NCBI GenBank assembly: GCA_030041115.1
Contig: JASHOM010000089.1
Coordinates: 1 to 33,504, forward strand
Direction: 5' to 3'
Source of the DNA: Vulcanimicrobiota bacterium
Lineage (GTDB): Bacteria; Vulcanimicrobiota; Vulcanimicrobiia; Vulcanimicrobiales; Vulcanimicrobiaceae
DNA length: 33,504 nucleotides
In this document: piece by piece, positions 1 to 7,406 of the stretch
How positions within the stretch are numbered: position 1 is the first letter of the stretch
How the letters are laid out: the number at the start of each line of letters is the position of its first letter
Program-made: the position numbers and the translations under genes
The notes under the pieces: model-generated
The model's database searches: none
What the model was told of the DNA's origin: nothing
The model's input: the letters and a program-made list of their open reading frames with translations, nothing else

Positions 1-414
1 TTTGTTGCCGCCCGTGCGTACGTCGGACGCACCGCCGCCCCCGGTGCCGTCATACGAACTCACGGCGCCGCCGTTGCCGCCACCGTTATAGCCGCCGGTG
101 GCACCGAGGGCAACTCCGCCGACGAAAACCGCGAGCAATTCTTTCGGCTTCACCGGAATTGTCGCGGTCACCAAACCGGCGCGCGCCGTCGCGGTCGCCG
201 CACCGACGGCCGTGATCGTGACCTGAGTTACGCCGGCGGGCACTTTGAAGTTCTGCTGAGCGCCGGTGTAATAGAACGTCATGGATTCGGGCGGATATCG
301 TTGCTGCGTCAGTGCGGACGATCCGATCACGGCTTGCGATCCGCCGCAGCCGCTCAGCAGCGTTGCGGCCGTGCAGCCGGTCAAGGCGCAGCGAGCGATA
401 GTTGCGATGCTCAT
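1..414 (-). CDS. Glycine-rich lipoprotein, partial (N-terminal part)
   Basis: The minus-strand frame is open from ATG at 414 to the window edge (138 codons, C-terminus missing), and the ORF track does not list it. Residues 1-23 are a lipoprotein signal ending in LLSGC (Cys23). Next come a beta-sandwich-like stretch with FKVPAGVTQVTITAVGA and a run of Gly/Asn repeats (GGYNGGGNGG, then GGGGASDVR). This order, VPAGVT..I...GA followed by GGGGASDVR, resembles the bacterial glycine-rich domain family (Gly_rich, PF12810); that assignment is from memory of the family. The role is probably cell surface or extracellular, but the function is unknown. The start is preceded by AGTAAGG. The in-frame upstream stop (TAG in TTGTAG) excludes a longer N-terminus. 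It lies downstream of, and in the same direction as, the S53 peptidase gene. Confidence 0.75.
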   Translation of the reverse strand, partial: MSIATIARCALTGCTAATLLSGCGGSQAVIGSSALTQQRYPPESMTFYYTGAQQNFKVPAGVTQVTITAVGAATATARAGLVTATIPVKPKELLAVFVGGVALGATGGYNGGGNGGAVSSYDGTGGGGASDVRTGGNK

Positions 415-467
415 GGCCTTACTCGACGCGAAAGCGCCGAATCCGAAAAGACCATAGCCCTACAAGG

Positions 468-479
468 CTCCTAGTAAGC
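468..479. repeat. 12-bp direct repeat, copy 1 (3' end of the S53 gene)
   Basis: CTCCTAGTAAGC occurs here across the S53 stop codon and again exactly at 1731-1742 in the S53 leader. Read on the minus strand it is GCTTACTAGGAG. In the leader copy this gives the Shine-Dalgarno core of the S53 gene. Here it overlaps the stop TAG and lies upstream of the glycine-rich lipoprotein gene. Confidence 0.6.
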
Positions 480-1721
480 TTTGATTCCATTGGGCGTGCC
501 CCATCCGCCCGTGCCGGAATAGAACTTCTTGTATCTGCCGTAGCCGCAGAGATAGTCGCTGCAGCCGCCTTCGCTGCCGCTGGGGTGGTTGAAGTATCTC
601 TTATGCTTCTTGCGCGAGAACGTCCAGAACGTTTTGCCGGCCTCGAGTTTCGTGGCGTTGCCGGCCAGGGCGACGACGCCGGACGTCAGCGGCGACGCGA
701 CGCTCGTGCCGCAGATGTCGTTCCAGCCGCCGTAAACGCCGATATAGACCGAGACTCCCGGCTCGCAGCCCGCCTCGGCCGAAACGTCGCCGACGGTGCG
801 ATAGCTGCAGTCCGGATCCTTTTGCCAGGAGGGCTTCGAAATACCCGAGCCTCCGATTTCCGACGGATCGGCGCAGCCGGCGCCGGCGTCGCTCCAGAGG
901 GTTTCGCTGTAGGTCGAACCGCTCTCGGCGAGTTGCGTGCCGCCGACCGCAAGCACGGTGTCGAGCGCCGAAGGGGCGGCGATATTGTCGTACCCCGCAT
1001 CGCCGGTGGCGGCAAGATAGGCGATGCCCGGCGTGTCGAAATAGTTCGAGAAGTCAGGATCGCCGCAATCGTAACTGCCGTAACATCCCCAACTGTTGCT
1101 GAGAATCGTTGCGCCGAGCGTAACGGCTTCGGCTTCGGCTGCTTCGAGATCGCTGATGCTGCCTTTGGCCTCCATCAGGAAGATGTTGCATTTCGGGCAC
1201 GTCGCCGACACCATGTCGATGTCGAGATCGGTCTCGGCGCACCAGCCGTAGTCCTCGCAACTGGGCGGGTAGTCGGACTGCTGTCCGTACTCGTTGTATT
1301 TGGTCATGTTGGCCGTGCCGAGACCGTATTCGGTGCGGTACGTCGCAAGGTCGGACGAAGCGTCCGCGAGATCCCCGGACTCGATGAGGGCGACGTTCGT
1401 TCCCGCTCCGTTGCCCAACACGCTGGTCAGATTGTACGCGGCTTCGATCTGTTGCGCCGTCCACCCGCAGCCGCCCGAAGGCGAGCAAAGCGGCGAAATG
1501 CCGCCTTTGAGGGCCTGCAGCGCAAAGCAGGTCGGCTTGCCGACGACCTGGGGGCAGAGCGCCCGCGCGAGATGATGGGTCTGCCAGCGCGGTAACGCGC
1601 CGTGAATGAGAGTTGGCGCAGCGCCGCCCGGCGGCCCGACTTGCGGCTGCGACGCGCCGCATCCGGCCAGTAACGTCACTGCAACGCCGACGAGAAGAGA
1701 GCGGCTCAGTCGCGTACCCAT
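471..1721 (-). CDS. S53 (sedolisin-like) serine-carboxyl peptidase lipoprotein
   Basis: This 416-residue protein has a lipoprotein signal (LLAGC, Cys21). The core matches the sedolisin layout: a Glu/Asp pair spaced four apart in CAETDLDID (E163, D167), an oxyanion Asp in AATGDAGY (D241), and the nucleophile in CGTSVASP (S340; S53 peptidases carry SGTSxxxP). Several Cys pairs in the mature part suggest disulfides, as expected for an exported enzyme. Typical S53 enzymes carry a long activation prodomain of roughly 150-200 residues; here only about 100 residues lie between the lipid anchor and the catalytic core, so the prodomain is absent or very short. The start is supported by AGGAGG nine bases before ATG. 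It would act at the cell surface or in the periplasm as an endopeptidase. Substrate is unknown. Confidence 0.85.
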   Translation of the reverse strand: MGTRLSRSLLVGVAVTLLAGCGASQPQVGPPGGAAPTLIHGALPRWQTHHLARALCPQVVGKPTCFALQALKGGISPLCSPSGGCGWTAQQIEAAYNLTSVLGNGAGTNVALIESGDLADASSDLATYRTEYGLGTANMTKYNEYGQQSDYPPSCEDYGWCAETDLDIDMVSATCPKCNIFLMEAKGSISDLEAAEAEAVTLGATILSNSWGCYGSYDCGDPDFSNYFDTPGIAYLAATGDAGYDNIAAPSALDTVLAVGGTQLAESGSTYSETLWSDAGAGCADPSEIGGSGISKPSWQKDPDCSYRTVGDVSAEAGCEPGVSVYIGVYGGWNDICGTSVASPLTSGVVALAGNATKLEAGKTFWTFSRKKHKRYFNHPSGSEGGCSDYLCGYGRYKKFYSGTGGWGTPNGIKAY

Positions 1722-1949
1722 TGTTGTGGCCTCCTAGTAAGCAGAACGGATGGTTGGTCGGCTCGTTCGACGGTAACGGAGTCGGGTCATGCGACGCCGG
1801 CGCGCATTCCGCTCGCGCAACGTGATGCGAGTGGTGCGTAACATCGCTGCGTAAGAAAACGCCGAAGGAAGCAAGCCCGAGGAAGGGCCCCGTTGCCGCC
1901 GAAATCCGCGGGTCCACTTCTCAGAGCACGGGATGAAAGGACGACGTTT
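1722..1949. other. Divergent intergenic region between two secreted-protein genes
   Basis: These 228 bases separate the minus-strand S53 gene from the plus-strand propeller lipoprotein gene and must hold both promoters. I see a strong ribosome binding site on each side (AGGAGG on minus, GAAAGGA on plus), but no convincing -35/-10 pair, tRNA or strong terminator. The ORFs that the track runs through it are low-complexity Arg-rich frames. Confidence 0.4.
1731..1742. repeat. 12-bp direct repeat, copy 2 (S53 leader, contains its ribosome binding site)
   Basis: This is an exact copy of the 12-mer at 468-479. On the minus strand it reads GCTTACTAGGAG and is followed by GCCACAACA and ATG, so it contains most of the S53 ribosome binding site (AGGAGG). 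Confidence 0.6.
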
Positions 1950-3083
1950 ATGAACCAGCGTGGCTTCTTGACCTACGCGTTTCTGCTGAGCGCGGCCGGC
2001 GCGGCCGCACTCGCCGGATGCGCGGGCTCCAGCTCGACCGATGCGATGAATCCATCGAGCTCGGGGACCGCGAGCCTTGCCCGGTTTCACGGAATGGACT
2101 TGACTCGAATCGTTGCCATGACGAACCGGATGCACGCGTCGCCGAAAATCCGGTATAACAAGCGACGTTCCTGGAGCCGGCAGCAGCGCGCCGGCGGTTT
2201 CTTGACCTACGCATCGGACGGGGCATCGGGAACGGTGGACATCTACAACACGCAAGTCAAGAACGGCAAGCTCTACGGTCAAATCACCGGCTTCGCGCTG
2301 CCGTTCGGCGCTTGCGCGGACGCAAGTGGGAACGTTTACGTCGCCGACCTGGGAAACCAGGACGTCGTCGAGTTCGCCCACGGCGGCATCACACCGATCA
2401 ATACGTTCTACGCGAGCGGTGCGCTGATCGGCTGTTCGGTCGATCCGACTACCGGCAACGTCGCCGTGTCGGCCTTTTTCGGCGCGAACCAATCGTCGTA
2501 TAGCGGCGGCGTGTACGTCTTTCCGGGCGGCTCCAGTACGCCGGCCTTCTATTCTGATCCCAACGTCGCGCTGTATTATCCGCCCGCGTACGATAGCCAA
2601 GGGAACCTGTTCGTGCAGGGACTTGGCAACGGATACGCCTGGGGAAGCGGCGGAGCGAGCTACCTCGACGAGCTTCCGAGCGGCGGAAGTTCGTTGGAGG
2701 AGCTCTCGCTTTCCGGCGCGACGATTTACTTTCCCGGAAGCGCGCAGTGGGACGGCAAGTACGTCATGCTGACCGACCAGGCCTACCAAGACGGCTCGAC
2801 GACCGGGCTCTACCGCGTCACCGTTTCGGGTTCGACCGCCACCGTGGTCGGCGCTTCCGACTTAACCGATACATGCGGTTACTATGGCAGTAGCACCGAC
2901 GTCATTCAGCCCTGGCCCAACGGCACGACGTTCAAGATGAATCAGGTGTTGGGCGGCAACCTCGCCTGCTATTCGCGGTTCGATACGTGGAAATACATGG
3001 AGGGCGGAAATCCAAAGCGGTCGCTGCCCCGGAACATCGCGCCGGTCTTCGGAACGGGCCAAACCCTCAGCCCTCCAAAATAG
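1950..3083 (+). CDS. Beta-propeller (NHL/SMP-30-like) surface lipoprotein
   Basis: This 377-residue protein starts at ATG 1950, not at the TTG (1893) of the track. GAAAGGA lies eight bases upstream of the ATG, and a clean lipoprotein signal starts there (Cys24 in ALAGC). The body has repeated blocks of the type PFGACADASGNVYVADLGNQDVVEF, characteristic of NHL-like propeller blades, followed by Gly/Ser/Tyr-rich blades. No catalytic signature is visible, so ligand and function are unknown. A perfect GC-rich hairpin follows the stop directly. Similar lipoproteins lie at 3138-4145 (opposite strand) and 18759-19856. Confidence 0.8.
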   Translation: MNQRGFLTYAFLLSAAGAAALAGCAGSSSTDAMNPSSSGTASLARFHGMDLTRIVAMTNRMHASPKIRYNKRRSWSRQQRAGGFLTYASDGASGTVDIYNTQVKNGKLYGQITGFALPFGACADASGNVYVADLGNQDVVEFAHGGITPINTFYASGALIGCSVDPTTGNVAVSAFFGANQSSYSGGVYVFPGGSSTPAFYSDPNVALYYPPAYDSQGNLFVQGLGNGYAWGSGGASYLDELPSGGSSLEELSLSGATIYFPGSAQWDGKYVMLTDQAYQDGSTTGLYRVTVSGSTATVVGASDLTDTCGYYGSSTDVIQPWPNGTTFKMNQVLGGNLACYSRFDTWKYMEGGNPKRSLPRNIAPVFGTGQTLSPPK

Positions 3084-3092
3084 CCTCGAGCC

Positions 3093-3121
3093 GGAGCGCG
3101 CGGTTTTCGTCCGCGCGCTCC
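3093..3121 (+). terminator. GC-rich hairpin between convergent propeller genes
   Basis: The arms GGAGCGCGCGG and CCGCGCGCTCC pair perfectly over 11 bases around loop TTTTCGT, ten bases after the stop codon. No U-run follows, so it could act in both directions on the convergent genes or use a U-independent mechanism. Its core sequence recurs at 11049-11075. Confidence 0.6.
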
Positions 3122-3137
3122 AAGCAGCTTGCGATGA

Positions 3138-4145
3138 TTATCGCTTGACTTCGGGCGACGATGCGATTTCGGCCGCCGACGACGCTCCCTGGAGCGTCGA
3201 GAACGGACTGGTCTGCCCCTTCTTGTAACCGACGACGTCGTCGTCTTGATTCGTTTGGAAGAACATGCCGGAGTGCGTCACGCCGTCTTGCGTCGGACCG
3301 TCGATGCCGCTCGTGATCGTTTCGTACGGACTGGTCGAGCCGGACTTGTAAACGGAGACGTCGTTTCCGCTAAAGTTGGCGACGTAAACCTGATCCTTTT
3401 TCCCGATCGTGATGCCGACCGGGCCTTCAAGGCCGCTCAGGTTCGCGTTCGTAACTCCGGTCGAGCCGGATTTGATTTCAAAGACCGCGTTGCTCGTGTC
3501 GCATGCAACCCATACGGTGTTCTTTGAATCCACGGCGATGCCGACGGCCTGACCGTAGTCATTGAAGTTGATGGTTTCGAACGGCGACGTCTGTCCCGCA
3601 GCGTAGGCGGTGATCTCGTTGGTGCCGAGATTGGAGACGAAGACGTTCCCTTTCGAGTCGACGATGACGCCGTACGGGCTGGAAATGCCGTCGGTAATCG
3701 TCAAATCCGGCGAGCTCGAGCCGGGAGCGTACACCGTCACCGAATTGCCGCTGATGTTGGCCACGTACAGGTTGCCCTTTTTGTCGACTGCGGCGCCGAA
3801 GGCGCAGTCGACGCCGTCGGTGATCGAGCCTTCGGGCGAACTGTTCGCGTCGTTCGGATCGTACAGGAGTACGCTGGAACAGTCGGCTACGAAGAGGGTG
3901 GGAGCCGGCTTTTTCTTCTTCGGCCACCCCGCGGGTGCGTTGGGTTTGCCGGGAAAGAGGGGAATGACGATCGGGCCGGAGACGGCCGGGCCCGGTAAGA
4001 CTCGGACCGGCCCGCTATACTTGCTCGCCGAAGGCGCAAGTGATGTAGACGATGAGCCGGGTGCCAGCGAATTGCTCGCGCAACCGGCCGCAAACGAAAG
4101 CGCCGCCGCTGCAACCAGCATGCGGCGCGGGAACGTATGCAACAT
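3138..4145 (-). CDS. Beta-propeller (NHL-repeat-like) surface lipoprotein
   Basis: This 335-residue protein has a lipoprotein signal (Cys22 in SFAAGC) and a Ser/Pro-rich linker containing PKKKKPAP. It is followed by about six blades with a recurring pattern near 42 residues: G.PxGVxVDSKGN.(Y/F)V(A/S)N...N.(V/I)(T)(V/A)Y..G.TSP..TI. This is the NHL/YVTN-type six-bladed propeller pattern. The track's start at 4160 is a TTG whose codons contain the ribosome binding site (GGGAGG). The ATG at 4145 sits seven bases after that site and is preferred. The function is not deducible; such propellers usually bind proteins or carbohydrates outside the cell. It converges with the 1950-3083 propeller gene. 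Confidence 0.82.
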   Translation of the reverse strand: MLHTFPRRMLVAAAALSFAAGCASNSLAPGSSSTSLAPSASKYSGPVRVLPGPAVSGPIVIPLFPGKPNAPAGWPKKKKPAPTLFVADCSSVLLYDPNDANSSPEGSITDGVDCAFGAAVDKKGNLYVANISGNSVTVYAPGSSSPDLTITDGISSPYGVIVDSKGNVFVSNLGTNEITAYAAGQTSPFETINFNDYGQAVGIAVDSKNTVWVACDTSNAVFEIKSGSTGVTNANLSGLEGPVGITIGKKDQVYVANFSGNDVSVYKSGSTSPYETITSGIDGPTQDGVTHSGMFFQTNQDDDVVGYKKGQTSPFSTLQGASSAAEIASSPEVKR

Positions 4146-4230
4146 ATTGGATCCTCCCAAGGAGTTAGGGAAGGGGCATTTTCCGATCGTCGCATCGCGC
4201 CCCTGCCGCCGAGGCAGGGCAACCCCGTGG

Positions 4231-4236
4231 TATCAT
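4231..4236 (+). promoter_or_regulatory. Candidate -10 element of a leaderless ogt transcript
   Basis: TATCAT lies seven bases upstream of the in-frame GTG at 4244 and overlaps the ATG at 4235. No Shine-Dalgarno sequence is visible. If it is the -10 box, transcription would begin at or next to GTG 4244 and the mRNA would be leaderless. There is no clear -35 box. This is an inference from spacing only. Confidence 0.35.
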
Positions 4237-4750
4237 GTGCCCGGTGGATCTATTTCGCTCGAGGATCGAGACGCCGTTCGGACCGATGCAGGTTGCGGTC
4301 GATGCGGAGGGCGTGCTCGTCGAAGTGTTGTTGCCCAATCGCGGTCGCCGGGAAGAAACGCGCACGTGCTTTACGCCTGAGGCCCGCGAAGGAACGCGCG
4401 CGGTACGCGCGCAGCTCCACGAATACTTTTCGTGCCGGCGGCGCGACTTCGATCTGCGGTTGAATCCGTGCGGATCGGCCTTCGAGCAAATCGTCTGGGA
4501 GCGCTTGCGCGCGATTCCGTACGGCCTGACGACGTCGTACGGGGCAATCGCGGGCGAGCTTGGCCTGCGTAACGGCGCCCGCGCCGTCGGGCGGGCGAAC
4601 GGCGCCAATCCGATTCCGATCGTCATCCCGTGCCATCGGGTCGTCGGAACGGATGGAACGCTGACCGGCTACGGCGGCGGCTTGCCCCTCAAGCGCGCTC
4701 TACTCGAGTTGGAAGGCGTCATCGATCCGGCGGCTCCGCGTCTTTTCTAA
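4235..4750 (+). CDS. ogt: Methylated-DNA--protein-cysteine methyltransferase (Ogt/MGMT)
   Basis: This 171-residue protein has the diagnostic active site IPCHRVVG, with acceptor Cys133. Upstream lies the DNA-binding helix region with YGAIAGELG and ARAVGRANGANP, including the Arg finger region, and GYGGGLPLKRALLELEG closes the domain. Proteins of this family transfer the alkyl group from O6-alkylguanine or O4-alkylthymine irreversibly to their own Cys, a suicide repair reaction. The length fits a single-domain Ogt with an N-terminal RNaseH-like domain and no Ada regulatory domain. The start could be ATG 4235 or, with the putative leaderless promoter, GTG 4244. The gene converges with the dehydratase gene and their stop codons overlap by four bases. 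Confidence 0.93.
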   Translation: MCPVDLFRSRIETPFGPMQVAVDAEGVLVEVLLPNRGRREETRTCFTPEAREGTRAVRAQLHEYFSCRRRDFDLRLNPCGSAFEQIVWERLRAIPYGLTTSYGAIAGELGLRNGARAVGRANGANPIPIVIPCHRVVGTDGTLTGYGGGLPLKRALLELEGVIDPAAPRLF

Positions 4751-5721
4751 CGCCGTTCTCGAACGATCGCTTCGTAGAAGGTCGCGAGGTCGATGTTGCC
4801 GCCGGAGATTACGGCGACGATCGGGCCGTCACCGATCTTTCCGCTCAGTGCGGCGGCGAGCGACAACGCGCCCGCACCTTCGGCGATGACCCGCGATCGC
4901 TCCGCGAGGAGGCGCATTGCATTGCGGGTCTCGTCGAGGGTAACGACGACGGAGTCGTCGACGAGGCCGCGCATTCGTTCCCACATGCGGGGAAAGACGC
5001 TCTTGCCGCCGGCGCCGTCGACGAAGGAGGGTTGCCACTGCTCGAAGGCTGACGGCTTTCCCAACTGCAGCGAGCGCGCGTACGGCGCCGCCGTTTCCGG
5101 TTCGGCGACGAAGACGCGCACGCCGCGCTTCCTCGCGCGGACCGCGGATGCCACGCCCGTGATCAAGCCGCCGCCGCCCAGCGCGGTGACGACCGCGGCA
5201 ACGTCGGGGAGATCCTCGACGATCTCGAGCCCGGCGGTGGCGTTGCCCGCGATGAAGTCGTCGTCGTCGAACGGATGAACGAACGTGCCCTCGATGCCTG
5301 GATACGTATGACGTTCCAAGGCTTCCCAGCAGGCGTCGAACGAGGCGCGAACGATCGTTGCGCCGAGCGCCTGCATCCGCCCGATCTTAGTTTCGGGCGC
5401 CGTCTCGATCGCTACGACCGTGCAGGGGACGCCGGCTGCGCGAGCCGCATACGCGATTCCCTGGCCCGCGTTGCCTGCGCTGATCGTCCACACGCCCAGC
5501 GCGCGCTTTCCGGGAGCGAGCATCGCGACCGCGTTGGCGGCTCCGCGCAGCTTGAAGGAATTGATGGGTTGGAGATTTTCGAGCTTGAGGAAAATCTTCG
5601 GCCGGGAGGTACCTTGGAGCTCCAGCAGCGGCGTGCGCACGATCGTCCCGGCGATGCGCGCTCGCGCGGCTTCGATCGCATCGAGCGAAATCGGTTGCAC
5701 GGTCGTTCTCTGTCCGGTCAC
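4747..5721 (-). CDS. Threonine/serine dehydratase-like PLP enzyme
   Basis: This 324-residue protein belongs to fold type II PLP enzymes. The cofactor lysine is in NSFKLRGA (K57). The Asn loop is SAGNAGQG, close to the family SSGNHAQG. The phosphate-binding loop is ALGGGGLITG, and ISGGN lies near the C-terminus. The length matches catabolic threonine dehydratase without a regulatory ACT domain, so it is probably a threonine or serine deaminase making 2-oxobutyrate or pyruvate plus ammonia. Serine racemase or a related hydroxy-amino-acid ammonia-lyase cannot be excluded. The start codon is GTG and no ribosome binding site is obvious. It is divergent from the solute-binding protein gene, 71 bases away. 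Confidence 0.85.
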   Translation of the reverse strand: MTGQRTTVQPISLDAIEAARARIAGTIVRTPLLELQGTSRPKIFLKLENLQPINSFKLRGAANAVAMLAPGKRALGVWTISAGNAGQGIAYAARAAGVPCTVVAIETAPETKIGRMQALGATIVRASFDACWEALERHTYPGIEGTFVHPFDDDDFIAGNATAGLEIVEDLPDVAAVVTALGGGGLITGVASAVRARKRGVRVFVAEPETAAPYARSLQLGKPSAFEQWQPSFVDGAGGKSVFPRMWERMRGLVDDSVVVTLDETRNAMRLLAERSRVIAEGAGALSLAAALSGKIGDGPIVAVISGGNIDLATFYEAIVRERR

Positions 5722-5781
5722 GGCGACGACGTTCGCCGCGCTTCGGAATGCTCCGCCGAGGTTAATCCGGAGCGCCGGCAG

Positions 5782-5787
5782 TATTTA
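5782..5787 (+). promoter_or_regulatory. Candidate -10 element of the solute-binding protein gene
   Basis: TATTTA ends five bases before the GTG start and no ribosome binding site is visible between them. The geometry would place the transcription start at or beside the start codon. There is no convincing -35 box, so confidence is low. Confidence 0.3.
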
Positions 5788-5792
5788 GTCGC

Positions 5793-7406
5793 GTGAGCAC
5801 GGCGGTATTGGGACAAGCTCGTTTCGTGCTATGCGTGGCCGCATCGCTGGCGGCCTTGGCGGGGTGTACGCGCAGCGGCGCCGCGCGGAACGGCCCTCCG
5901 CACGTTTTGCGGATCGCCTATGCGGGCGATCCGGCGTCGCTCGTGCCTTTCGTTGCGATCGATCAAGAGATCATCGCGCTCGACACGCTTTTCTGCCAAA
6001 CGCTCGTGGGGCTCTCGGCGAACAATCGCGATGTCCCAATCCTCGTCACTCGCATCCCGTCTCGACGTAACGGCGACATCTCCCGGGACGGTACGCGAAT
6101 CACCTATCACCTCCGTCGCGACGCGCGCTTCGCCGACGGCGTCGCGCTCACGTCGGCCGACGTCGCCTTCACTTACCGGGCGCTCTTCGATCCCCGCAAT
6201 CGCGCCACGTCGCTCCAGCCATATCGGCAGATCCGTTCCTTGCAAACTCCCGATGCGCACACGGTCGTCGTTCGACTGCGAAAGCCTTGGAATGCCGCCG
6301 TTCGCGTGCTCTTCGCCGAAGCCGACTACGTCTACGGCATCTTGCCGAAGCACGCGTTCGCCGATACGAAGGTCGTGGGGACGCCCTGGGAAAACGCGCC
6401 GTTCGGTACCGGGCCGTTCCGCGTGAGAGCATGGCTGCGCGGCGACCGGATCGTTTTGGAGCGGAATCCGTACTATCGTCCGCGGCCGAAGCTCGACCAA
6501 ATCGTGCTGCGGATCGTTCCGAATTTGAACTCGAATTTCGTCGCGCTACAGTCCGGTGCCGTCGACGTCGGGACGCTGACGGCTGAAAACGTCGCACAGG
6601 CGCAGCGCCTCGCCGGCGTTCGCGTCCTGCGCATTCCCGAGAACGCGACGCGGCTGCTTTACCTGCAAACGCAGGCGCCGCCCACGCGCGATCTTCGGGT
6701 GCGCCGGGCGATTGCGAGCGCGCTCGACTACGCGGCGCTTGCCGGCGCGTGGCGAAACGAATATCCGCCTGCCGCGTCATTTCTTCCGCCGCCGATCGTC
6801 ACGTGGGAGAACGTGGTCGTCCGGCCGTACGTTCACGACGTGAGCGCCGCAAACCGCGCGCTCGATGCCGCCGGCTGGCGAATGCGCAACGGAGTCCGCT
6901 TCAAAGACGGGATCGCGCTCGGCGGTCTCATCGGCGTGAACTCCGAGGATCCGATCAACGTTCGCATCGCTACGCTCGTGCAAGCGCAACTGGCGACGGT
7001 CGGAATGGAGCTTTCGATCAAGTCGAATCCGACGCGAATCTGGTTCAGTCCGGACGGTTTGTTGCGCAACGGAAAGGCCGCCATCGTCGGCGAGACGTGG
7101 GTCGGCGGCAGCGATCCGGAGCAATCCTTGAACTTCCGCTGCGTCCAGGCCATCGCGGGCGACGAGAACCATTCCTTCTATTGCTCCAAGCGTTTTGAGG
7201 CCCTGTACGGCGATCAGGAGGATACGCCGAGCCGCGCGCGCCGCGAGCGCGATTTCAACGCCATCCAAGGTCTGATTCACGCCGACGTTCCCGTGATTCC
7301 GCTCTATTACGAAGATCGATTGCTCGGAGTGAGCAAACGAGTAACGGGTTACCGCCTGAACATGTTATGGATTCCGGTTGATGCCGAAGCGTGGGACGCG
7401 CGTTAG
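5793..7406 (+). CDS. Family-5 ABC solute-binding lipoprotein (peptide/nickel type)
   Basis: This 537-residue protein has a lipoprotein signal (Cys25 in LAALAGC). The mature part follows SBP_bac_5 architecture: HVLRIAYAGDPASLVPF at the N-terminus, FADGVALTSADVAFTYRAL (the family FHDGxPLTAxDVxFS motif), GTGPFRVRAWLRGDRIVLERNPYY, and DVPVIPLYYEDR near the end. The length is typical of oligopeptide or dipeptide-binding proteins. No permease or ATPase genes are adjacent, so it is an orphan binding protein and its transporter must lie elsewhere, or it has another role. The start is GTG without a Shine-Dalgarno sequence. TATTTA lies five bases upstream, which may mean a leaderless mRNA. Its 3' end overlaps the convergent permease gene by 42 bases. 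Confidence 0.9.
   Translation: MSTAVLGQARFVLCVAASLAALAGCTRSGAARNGPPHVLRIAYAGDPASLVPFVAIDQEIIALDTLFCQTLVGLSANNRDVPILVTRIPSRRNGDISRDGTRITYHLRRDARFADGVALTSADVAFTYRALFDPRNRATSLQPYRQIRSLQTPDAHTVVVRLRKPWNAAVRVLFAEADYVYGILPKHAFADTKVVGTPWENAPFGTGPFRVRAWLRGDRIVLERNPYYRPRPKLDQIVLRIVPNLNSNFVALQSGAVDVGTLTAENVAQAQRLAGVRVLRIPENATRLLYLQTQAPPTRDLRVRRAIASALDYAALAGAWRNEYPPAASFLPPPIVTWENVVVRPYVHDVSAANRALDAAGWRMRNGVRFKDGIALGGLIGVNSEDPINVRIATLVQAQLATVGMELSIKSNPTRIWFSPDGLLRNGKAAIVGETWVGGSDPEQSLNFRCVQAIAGDENHSFYCSKRFEALYGDQEDTPSRARRERDFNAIQGLIHADVPVIPLYYEDRLLGVSKRVTGYRLNMLWIPVDAEAWDAR

Noticed and set aside
402-1595. 397-residue plus-strand ORF
   Set aside because: It is antisense to the S53 peptidase gene, which has a lipobox, all catalytic motifs and a strong ribosome binding site. 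The ORF is Arg/Ala-rich shadow coding without domains.
1734-2789. 351-residue minus-strand ORF
   Set aside because: It is antisense to the propeller lipoprotein and has shadow-like Arg/Val/Asp composition; no motif, signal or start site supports it.
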